Assembly (NCBI GenBank): GCA_046731855.1
Contig: JBKPLX010000086.1
Coordinates: 1 to 5,842, forward strand
DNA from: Udaeobacter sp046731855
GTDB taxonomy: Bacteria > Verrucomicrobiota > Verrucomicrobiia > Chthoniobacterales > UBA10450
DNA length: 5,842 bases
Direction of reading: 5' to 3'
This document shows positions 1 through 4,334 of the stretch, one piece after another. Under the pieces are notes generated by a model. It ran no database searches. It was not told the origin of the DNA and saw only the letters and a list, made by a program, of their open reading frames with translations. Position numbers and translations under genes: made by a program. Positions within the stretch are counted from its first letter, which is position 1. Every line of letters starts with the position of its first letter.

Positions 1-512
1 CTAGTGCGGACTGCGTCGAAAATTTGATCGAAGGGCACTACAACATAATCGAATTCCCCGAGGAAAAGTTGCAGCGCGAGGAATGCGCTTGTCATTGTGC
101 CGGGCACAGCAATCGTGCAACCGCGTAACGACTCGCGAATCGCTTTGTTAGATGTTGAAGCGCGATTCGCTCCCTCGACTGCGGAACCGCTTTGCTGTCT
201 TCCAACGACGATTGGCCCGTAGCCGTCGCCCATGCTAGCCCCGCAGGGCAACAGCGCGTATTTGCTTGCGACGTGCGCATAAGCATGGATCGAGATCGCG
301 GAAATATGCAACTCGCCTCGCAGCGCTCGCTCGTTCAACGTTTGAATGTCTTCCAATCGATGCTCGAATCGGTACCCGCGCAGGTCGATTTTATTCTCTG
401 CCATCGCGTAAAACATGAACGCGTCATCCGGATCCGGGGAATGGCCCAGGGTAAAGACTCCGGGGCTGTCATCTGTGATTGCTTTCACTGCCTTCGTCCG
501 GACCATATTCAT
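1..512 (-). CDS. mqnD: MqnD, 1,4-dihydroxy-6-naphthoate synthase (menaquinone, futalosine pathway); 3' end cut by window edge
   Basis: The frame is open from ATG at 512 to the left edge, giving 170 residues of a family usually about 270-290 long. MqnD converts cyclic dehypoxanthinyl futalosine to 1,4-dihydroxy-6-naphthoate in the cytoplasm, a late step of the futalosine route to menaquinone, and has a periplasmic-binding-protein fold. Visible matches to the family are TLGHSPDPDDAFMFYA (21-36; Thermus MqnD has FSPCPNDTFIFYA), LEDIQTLNERALRGEL (53-68), ISIHAYAHV (73-81), GDGYGPIVV (95-103) and VPGTMTSAFLALQLF (136-150), whose Thr-Ser matches the substrate-binding Thr-Thr. The catalytic His of the family would lie beyond the edge. 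The loop at 104-129 looks longer than in Thermus. A second in-frame ATG at 506 or a GTG near 488 could be the true start; an in-frame TAA lies upstream. Less likely it is the sister enzyme MqnA or an uncharacterised MqnA/MqnD-like binding protein. Confidence 0.85.
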   Translation of the reverse strand, partial: MNMVRTKAVKAITDDSPGVFTLGHSPDPDDAFMFYAMAENKIDLRGYRFEHRLEDIQTLNERALRGELHISAISIHAYAHVASKYALLPCGASMGDGYGPIVVGRQQSGSAVEGANRASTSNKAIRESLRGCTIAVPGTMTSAFLALQLFLGEFDYVVVPFDQIFDAVRT

Positions 513-618
513 TCTCGATAGGCAAACAAAGCTCCGGATCTTTCTGGATTAAGTAGTCGAGAACCTTGGAGGTCGGAGCTCTGCGACGCTTAAAGAATGT
601 TCGCCGATTTCGTCGCAA
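469..618 (-). CDS. Possible small basic protein of 49 codons, overlapping the mqnD start
   Basis: A short frame starts at TTG (618) with an AGGG at 629-626, seven bases upstream, and stops at TGA (471-469), overlapping the first 44 bases of mqnD in another frame. The product would begin with a very basic stretch (LRRNRRTFFKRRR) and continue APTSKVLDYLIQKDPELCLP to an acidic, hydrophilic end (ENEYGPDEGSESNHR). The composition looks more like a protein than a typical shadow frame, and the arrangement would allow translational coupling to mqnD. Against it are the rare start codon, the short length, the large overlap and no family I recognise. It may simply be mqnD leader sequence. Confidence 0.25.
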   Translation of the reverse strand: MRRNRRTFFKRRRAPTSKVLDYLIQKDPELCLPIENEYGPDEGSESNHR

Positions 619-644
619 AGCAAAGCCCTGCCGCGCTTGCTCCC

Positions 645-686
645 ATCACAAAAACAAAACAGCCCCGAATTCCTTCGGGGCTGTTT
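645..686 (-). terminator. Intrinsic terminator for the secreted repeat-protein gene
   Basis: The arms AAACAGCCCCGAA (657-669) and TTCGGGGCTGTTT (674-686) form a perfect 13-bp stem with a 4-base loop. Read on the minus strand, the hairpin is followed by a U-rich tract (TTTGTTTTTGTG, 656-645), the classic rho-independent layout. It lies 33 bases after the stop codon of the minus-strand gene at 719-1951. It separates that gene from mqnD, so mqnD needs its own promoter within about 513-650. I see only weak candidates there, e.g. TTGCGA at 618-613. Confidence 0.9.
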
Positions 687-718
687 GTAATTTCTCTATG
701 AACGTCCGGTAAGCAGTC

Positions 719-1951
719 TTATCGGTTCTCTACTACTCGAGGCGTGGGCCTGATCATTTCAAGCTGAGCGCTCACTTTCTGAATCTGATCGGCCTGCTGC
801 TTTAGGCCAGCGGTAAGGCTCTTAATTTGCCCTTCCTGCAAGGCGATCACTGCCGCTTGTCTTTCAGTTGTGGCCTTCAATTCCTGCACGAGCTGTTGCT
901 GTTGGAGCAACTGCTTCACGGAGACCTTGCCTCCACCTGCAGCCACCGCTGAGCCGAGCTGACCATTTGCATCTACAGCAACGAGGTCGCCGGCAACTGG
1001 TACATCAAAGATGCCGCCGATAAAGCAGGCCACGTTAAACACGTCGCCAATGCGGATCGTTTCGCTTTCAGCCACCGGTGGTACCGGAGAAGGAGAAGGG
1101 TTCGGGTTAGGGCCGGCGAACGCGCCGATATAGATGTTGAAATCACCCTCAGTGCCCACGCCAGCTGAGTCACCGACGGCTACGTTTCCAGCGCCGCTAA
1201 CATTGTCAGCCATTGTGTCAAAACCCACGGCGTTGTTGAACAAGCCATCGACATTGCCGCCGAGCGCGTTAAAACCCACGGCATTGTTTGAATCGCCATC
1301 AACATTGCTAAAGAGCGCACCCGCGCCGACAGCTGTGTTGGCGTTTCCGAGCGCGAGGCCGGATGAGTCATTGTTCGCGAGCGCGACATCACCGACAGCT
1401 GTGTTCGCAGCGGCGTGGACATTGGCAAACAGCGCACTCTCGCCGACGGCGTTGTTGCTGTCTCCGTCCACGTTGGAAAGGAGCGAACTAGCGCCGACAG
1501 CGTTGTTGAATGACCCGCTACCGACTTCGCCTGTGCCTACGTTAGAAAAAAGCGCGAACGATCCGCACGCGGTGTTGTTCGCGCCGTCGTTATTGCTTAA
1601 AAGCGCGGCGGCACCCAAGGCCGTTTGTTGACTTGCGGTGTTGAGCAGCAGCGCCCCAGCGCCAATACCTGTGTTGAAATCGGCCCCAAGGTTGACCAAG
1701 CACGCATCAAAACCAAATGCTGAATTGAATGTACCGCCGACGATTACGCCCGCAAGGGCGTTTGACCCATCCGCCGTGTTGCTTACGGGAGGATTACCCG
1801 GATCGGGTGAGTTTATGGCGGCCTGCACTTGGCTAAGCGCAAAGCTCACCAGGATTAGCGGGATGAGAAGGAACCCGCGCCGGAACGGCAGCGAGCGAGC
1901 CGGATCTCGTCCGCATGAAACTAACGTTTTGAGTTGATTGAGTGGATACAT
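719..1951 (-). CDS. Secreted YadA-head-like (Hep/Hag-type) repeat protein with C-terminal coiled coil, lacking an S74 chaperone domain
   Basis: 410 residues. A basic N-region and hydrophobic segment (LPFRRGFLLIPLILVSFALSQVQA, about 21-44) form a signal peptide, with likely cleavage after about 44. Residues about 58-280 hold roughly 12 repeats of 17-23 residues around [FSA]-N-[NT]-A-V-G-x-x-A-L-x-x-N-V-D-G, resembling the beta-roll heads of trimeric autotransporter adhesins. A Pro-rich linker (281-292), a short conserved-looking block (SETIRIGD...ACFIGGIFDV, 296-317) and a Gln-rich coiled coil (about 341-398) follow. I see no YadA membrane anchor. Related Verrucomicrobial proteins, as I recall them, carry a peptidase-S74-type self-cleaving chaperone domain (RRFKEEIKPMD...) between the CFIGGI block and the coil; here the coil follows after about 25 residues. 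Role unknown: probably a trimeric extracellular fibre or surface protein. The start agrees with the family N-terminus; the ribosome site (GAGAAAGAA, 1971-1963) is weak and about 11 bases off. Confidence 0.8.
   Translation of the reverse strand: MYPLNQLKTLVSCGRDPARSLPFRRGFLLIPLILVSFALSQVQAAINSPDPGNPPVSNTADGSNALAGVIVGGTFNSAFGFDACLVNLGADFNTGIGAGALLLNTASQQTALGAAALLSNNDGANNTACGSFALFSNVGTGEVGSGSFNNAVGASSLLSNVDGDSNNAVGESALFANVHAAANTAVGDVALANNDSSGLALGNANTAVGAGALFSNVDGDSNNAVGFNALGGNVDGLFNNAVGFDTMADNVSGAGNVAVGDSAGVGTEGDFNIYIGAFAGPNPNPSPSPVPPVAESETIRIGDVFNVACFIGGIFDVPVAGDLVAVDANGQLGSAVAAGGGKVSVKQLLQQQQLVQELKATTERQAAVIALQEGQIKSLTAGLKQQADQIQKVSAQLEMIRPTPRVVENR
1112..1780 (-). repeat. Coding tandem repeats, core unit 51 bp (17 residues), about 12 diverged copies
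   Basis: The repeats encode residues about 58-280 of the secreted protein. The best-matched copies start at residues 149 (NNAVGASSLLSNVDGDS), 166 (NNAVGESALFANVHAAA), 222 (NNAVGFNALGGNVDGLF) and 239 (NNAVGFDTMADNVSGAG). At DNA level, plus-strand words such as gcgttgttga and gacattgc recur every 51 bases. Two units carry insertions of about 5-6 residues (near 139-147 and 195-203). Copies have diverged enough that recent slippage is not obvious. Confidence 0.8.
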
Positions 1952-2016
1952 TGGATTGTGTGTTCTTTCTCTCCCGGTTGCTTATTTATTTTTGTGGTTA
2001 TTGGACTCCTAACAGA

Positions 2017-2044
2017 CAAAGCATCTACCGGGTAAAATCCTTTG
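2017..2044 (-). promoter_or_regulatory. Possible hairpin in the leader of the repeat-protein mRNA
   Basis: On the minus strand CAAAGGAT (2044-2037) pairs with ATGCTTTG (2024-2017), 7 of 8 pairs with one G/G mismatch, around a 12-base loop. It falls inside the roughly 110-nt leader implied by the promoter at 2068-2097. A leader this long for an abundant surface-type protein could control mRNA stability or translation, but the hairpin is weak and matches no riboswitch class I know. Confidence 0.25.
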
Positions 2045-2067
2045 GCCTGTTTCGGAGCCAGGGGCGC

Positions 2068-2097
2068 GTGATACCAAATTTCAGTTTTCGGTGTCAA
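2068..2097 (-). promoter_or_regulatory. Sigma70-like promoter for the secreted repeat-protein gene
   Basis: On the minus strand a perfect -35 TTGACA (2097-2092) is followed after 18 bases by TATCAC (2073-2068), which matches 4 of 6 bases of the -10 consensus. An A-rich stretch (AAAAAAAA, from about 2109) sits just upstream like an UP element. Expected transcription start is about 2061, giving a leader of about 110 nt before the ATG at 1951. Confidence 0.6.
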
Positions 2098-2158
2098 CAC
2101 ATTTTTTTTAAAACTTTGTTGGAAAAGGGGCGAAGCCGTCGGATGTGAGGCTCTGAGC

Positions 2159-2254
2159 CTGACTCGGCGGGCAGGCACCTAGCCTGCCCAGCGCCAATTC
2201 GATAGGTTCGCCACCGCGAATCCGTCCGCACTGGCAGCCTGGGTGCCGAGTCAG
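2159..2254. repeat. Nested inverted repeat: structured-RNA or palindromic-element candidate
   Basis: Outer arms CTGACTCGGC (2159-2168) and GCCGAGTCAG (2245-2254) are perfect 10-bp complements. Inside are a perfect 8-bp hairpin GGGCAGGC/GCCTGCCC (2169-2176/2182-2189, 5-base loop), stacked directly on the outer stem, and a 7-bp hairpin GGTTCGC/GCGAATC with a CACC loop and one G.U pair (2205-2211/2216-2222). GCGCCA (2191-2196) can pair with TGGC-A-GC (2232-2238, one bulged A) at the base of the second hairpin. The whole would fold as a three-way junction. It does not match tRNA, SRP RNA, 6S, cobalamin or cyclic-di-GMP riboswitch consensus as I know them, and no U-tract follows, so it is not a simple terminator. 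It ends 83 bases before the parB start. Confidence 0.6.
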
Positions 2255-2337
2255 CCAAGCCGGCTGATATTCAGCTCGCTACGCGAATCACGGATTGCTG
2301 TTTGCGTTGATGAAACTGTTCCCGTAGCCTCAGCCGC

Positions 2338-3240
2338 ATGGCACGGTCTGGTCTCGGCAAGGGCCTTGGCGCATTGATTGGTACTCCGTCGCCTTCGGCG
2401 CGCGCAGACACTAGCGAGCCGGGCGAAAGAGTGCACCAGATCAATTTGGCAACCATCGTCCCCAGTCCGCTGCAACCGCGCAAAGATTTCGCACGCGAAG
2501 CACTGCAGGAACTAATCGATTCGATTCGGCAACATGGCATTATTCAACCGCTCATTGTCCGCGAGGCCGGCGCTCGATTTGAATTGATCGCTGGCGAACG
2601 TCGCTGGCGCGCGGCTCAGGAGATTGGCCTTTCCCAGGTTCCCGCCATAATTCGAAGCGCTAATGACCTGGAAGTCCTGGAATTATCGTTGATCGAAAAT
2701 TTGCAGCGCGCTGATCTGAATCCGATCGAAGAGGCCCAAGGCTACGCGAGGTTAGCGAATGAATTTGGAATGCGGCAGGAGGACATCGCGCTCAAAGTAG
2801 GACGGAGCCGGGCGGCGGTGGCCAATGCGCTACGGCTGTTAGATCTTCACCCGCAGGTGCAAGTCTGGCTCGCTCAGGATTTGGTTTCTGTGGGTCATGC
2901 AAAGGTGCTGTTGTCGTTAAAAGCGCCTGAGGAACAGCTTTTGGCTGCGGAAACTGTTTTGCGTCGCAATGCCACCGTGCGTGGCACCGAACGGTTGGTT
3001 GCTCGCTTGCTTGGGATCGGCCGTTCACGACGAAAGTCTCGACGCGCCGGAGCTGAGGCAAGCCCGGCGGTTGCCGGGCCAACGGCAGTGGAAGATCTTC
3101 AGAACCGCCTGCAAGAACACCTCGCTACACATGTCACCATCCATCATGGAGACAAACGGGGCCGGATTGAAATCGAGTACTACGGGAGCGACGATCTGCA
3201 GCGGGTTGTGACCGCTCTCGGGCTGCCAGAGCCGGAGTAG
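2338..3240 (+). CDS. parB: ParB/Spo0J chromosome-partitioning protein
   Basis: 300 residues, normal for a chromosomal ParB. ParB binds parS near the origin, spreads as a CTP-dependent DNA clamp and stimulates the ParA ATPase. The N-terminus SGLGKGLGALIG (4-15) is the ParA-contact motif. The CTP-binding/ParB-Srx domain shows PLQPRKDF (44-51), GERRWRAA (86-93) and ENLQRADLNPIEEA (120-133). A helix-turn-helix follows (about 145-168, MRQEDIALKVGRSRAAVANALRLL), then GHAKVLLSL (186-194), a basic linker (about 226-240) and the C-terminal dimerisation domain (about 250-298). The ATG is fixed by the conserved N-terminus and by an in-frame TGA at 2311; no Shine-Dalgarno is visible. parA, usually just upstream, is not adjacent; the upstream neighbour is divergent. 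Confidence 0.95.
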   Translation: MARSGLGKGLGALIGTPSPSARADTSEPGERVHQINLATIVPSPLQPRKDFAREALQELIDSIRQHGIIQPLIVREAGARFELIAGERRWRAAQEIGLSQVPAIIRSANDLEVLELSLIENLQRADLNPIEEAQGYARLANEFGMRQEDIALKVGRSRAAVANALRLLDLHPQVQVWLAQDLVSVGHAKVLLSLKAPEEQLLAAETVLRRNATVRGTERLVARLLGIGRSRRKSRRAGAEASPAVAGPTAVEDLQNRLQEHLATHVTIHHGDKRGRIEIEYYGSDDLQRVVTALGLPEPE

Positions 3241-3264
3241 TGGAGCGTTGGAGTGTTGGATTGA
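3241..3264 (+). repeat. Short tandem repeat, 8-bp period, in the parB-M28 spacer
   Basis: TGGAGCGT, TGGAGTGT and TGGATTGA follow each other directly after the parB stop codon. The third copy is degenerate and runs into the ribosome site of the next gene. Confidence 0.55.
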
Positions 3265-3267
3265 GGG
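3263..3267 (+). promoter_or_regulatory. Ribosome binding site that favours the ATG at 3273
   Basis: GAGGG sits 5 bases before the ATG at 3273. It supports this start over the GTG at 3240, which overlaps the parB stop and would add 11 residues encoded by the spacer repeat ahead of the signal peptide. Confidence 0.65.
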
Positions 3268-3272
3268 CAGGG

Positions 3273-4190
3273 ATGCATTCGCGCCAGACAAGGCTTCAAT
3301 ACTCCCTTACCTCAATACTCCTGATTGTCTGCCTCCCGATGGTTTGTGCGCGTACGTCACCTGCGGTGCAAACAAAAATCTGGGAAGAACTTTCGGGTGA
3401 GAAAGCTTTCGCGCATGTTCAACGATTGGTCGACTTCGGGCCACGCCCAGCTGGATCTGAGGCCATCGAAAAATCCAGGCGGTATATCGAGGACCAACTC
3501 CGCCGCTTCGGCTGGCAGATAACACGACAGGCGTTCAGCGACGAGACCCCACGGGGCAAGGTCCAGTTCGTGAATTTGATTGCCCAATTTCCTGACCGAG
3601 GGCACACGGCGCCTTCGTTTTTGTTGTGCTCGCATTACGACACGAAAACGTTCGACGCGATAAAATTTGTCGGAGCTAACGATGGAGGGTCAAGCACAGG
3701 ACTCCTTTTGGAATTAGCGCGCGTAATCGGGCAGCATCCGAATTTGGCTGCGAAAGTCGAGCTGGTGTTTTTTGATGGCGAAGAAGCGTACGATCATTTT
3801 TCGGACACGGATGGATTGTACGGAAGCCGCTACTATGCCAAGCATCTCGGAAGCGGCAGGCAATTCCGCGGCGGGATTCTGTTCGACATGGTTGGCGATC
3901 GCTCGCTCGAAATCACGCTTCCCGCAGATTCGCCCTCCGAAATGGCGCGAGATATTTTCGAGGCAGCGGAGGCGCTCAAATTGCGAAGCTATTTCACGTA
4001 CCTTGACCGGGAGATGATCGACGATCACTCACCACTGAACGCTATCGGCGTTTCGACAATCGACGTGATTGATTTCGATTATCCCTGGTGGCACACCGCC
4101 GGAGATACGATGGATAAAATTAGCGCGCAGAGTCTTCAAATCGTTGGATCAGTCGCACTGCATTACCTATCTGAAGTCGCGCTGAAATAG
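3273..4190 (+). CDS. Secreted M28-family zinc enzyme, glutaminyl-peptide cyclotransferase-like
   Basis: 305 residues. A signal peptide is clear (basic start, then hydrophobic LTSILLIVCLPMVCA, cleavage probably after 26), so it acts in the periplasm or outside. The fold is the M28 zinc aminopeptidase/glutaminyl cyclase fold. HYDTK (121-125), GANDGGSSTG (134-143), FFDGEEA (166-172), LYGSR (182-186), FDMVGD (204-209) and WWHTAGD (272-278) line up with animal glutaminyl cyclase (HYDS, DGEEAF, LYGSR, WHT). Zinc ligands would be D137, E171 and H274, with catalytic acids E170 and D205. A single zinc and the DGEEAxxxxxxxDxLYGSR spacing favour cyclotransferase, which turns N-terminal Gln of peptides into pyroglutamate, over a two-zinc aminopeptidase. 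Activity is not proven by sequence. It lies 32 nt after parB and is likely co-transcribed; the functional link is unclear. Confidence 0.85.
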   Translation: MHSRQTRLQYSLTSILLIVCLPMVCARTSPAVQTKIWEELSGEKAFAHVQRLVDFGPRPAGSEAIEKSRRYIEDQLRRFGWQITRQAFSDETPRGKVQFVNLIAQFPDRGHTAPSFLLCSHYDTKTFDAIKFVGANDGGSSTGLLLELARVIGQHPNLAAKVELVFFDGEEAYDHFSDTDGLYGSRYYAKHLGSGRQFRGGILFDMVGDRSLEITLPADSPSEMARDIFEAAEALKLRSYFTYLDREMIDDHSPLNAIGVSTIDVIDFDYPWWHTAGDTMDKISAQSLQIVGSVALHYLSEVALK

Positions 4191-4196
4191 CAGTGT

Positions 4197-4251
4197 TCAA
4201 CCGTTGAAGCGGCGTTCTCGTTTCCCCGTTTAACGCTTGAACGTTTCAACG
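4197..4251. repeat. Inverted repeats of GTTGAA/TTCAAC in the M28-dehydrogenase spacer
   Basis: TTCAAC (4197-4202) is followed at once by GTTGAA (4203-4208). The latter, as CGTTGAA (4202-4208), is also complementary to TTCAACG (4245-4251), with an inner CGTTC/GAACG pair (4213-4217/4239-4243), giving alternative hairpins. It lies 6 bases after the M28 stop. There is no T-run after it, so it is at best a weak terminator; it may be a processing or repeat element. Confidence 0.45.
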
Positions 4252-4320
4252 AATCACGGGGGCCAGACTTGCTCAATTTTCTGAATTGCCTCACGCCACT
4301 TTTCCCGGCAGGTTGATTAC

Positions 4321-4326
4321 GAGGGG
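4321..4326 (+). promoter_or_regulatory. Ribosome binding site that favours the ATG at 4335
   Basis: GAGGGG lies 8 bases before the ATG at 4335. The in-frame GTG at 4326 overlaps this site and is unlikely to be the start. Confidence 0.6.
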
Positions 4327-4334
4327 TGAAGCCT

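Larger units (their letters stand above)
1952..2337. other. Divergent intergenic region of 386 bases
   Basis: The region lies between the minus-strand secreted repeat protein and plus-strand parB. The left half holds the minus-strand promoter and leader; the right half holds a nested inverted repeat (2159-2254) and further small palindromes (GCTGA/TCAGC with a 3-base loop at 2263-2275). Open frames crossing it on either strand match no family and are not called. I find no convincing plus-strand promoter for parB and no parS consensus. Confidence 0.6.

Noticed and set aside
192..521. Plus-strand 109-codon frame
   Set aside because: It is antisense to mqnD, whose minus-strand translation shows clear family motifs; this frame matches nothing.
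1134..1631. Plus-strand 165-codon repetitive frame rich in Pro, Ser and Ala
   Set aside because: It mirrors the 51-bp coding repeats of the minus-strand secreted protein, which keep all antisense frames open; it has no start context or family.
1112..1780. CRISPR-like or satellite array
   Set aside because: The periodicity is 51 bp and in frame, encodes protein repeats, and has no unique spacers between identical repeats.
1942..2148. Plus-strand 68-codon frame in the divergent intergenic region
   Set aside because: No ribosome site or recognisable product; it is antisense to the promoter and leader of the repeat-protein gene.
1921..2178. Minus-strand 85-codon frame upstream of the repeat protein
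   Set aside because: It runs across the promoter and leader and overlaps the start of the real gene; its product resembles no protein.
2190..2230. tRNA T-arm-like sequence GGTTCG...CGAATCC
   Set aside because: No acceptor, D or anticodon arms fit around it; it is part of the hairpin in the nested inverted repeat.
2182..2245. Intrinsic terminator at the GGGCAGGC hairpin
   Set aside because: No T-run follows on either strand, and the hairpin is embedded in a larger structure.
3240..3272. GTG start for the M28 enzyme overlapping the parB stop
   Set aside because: It would place 11 repeat-encoded residues before a normal signal peptide; the ATG at 3273 has a GAGGG site at good spacing.
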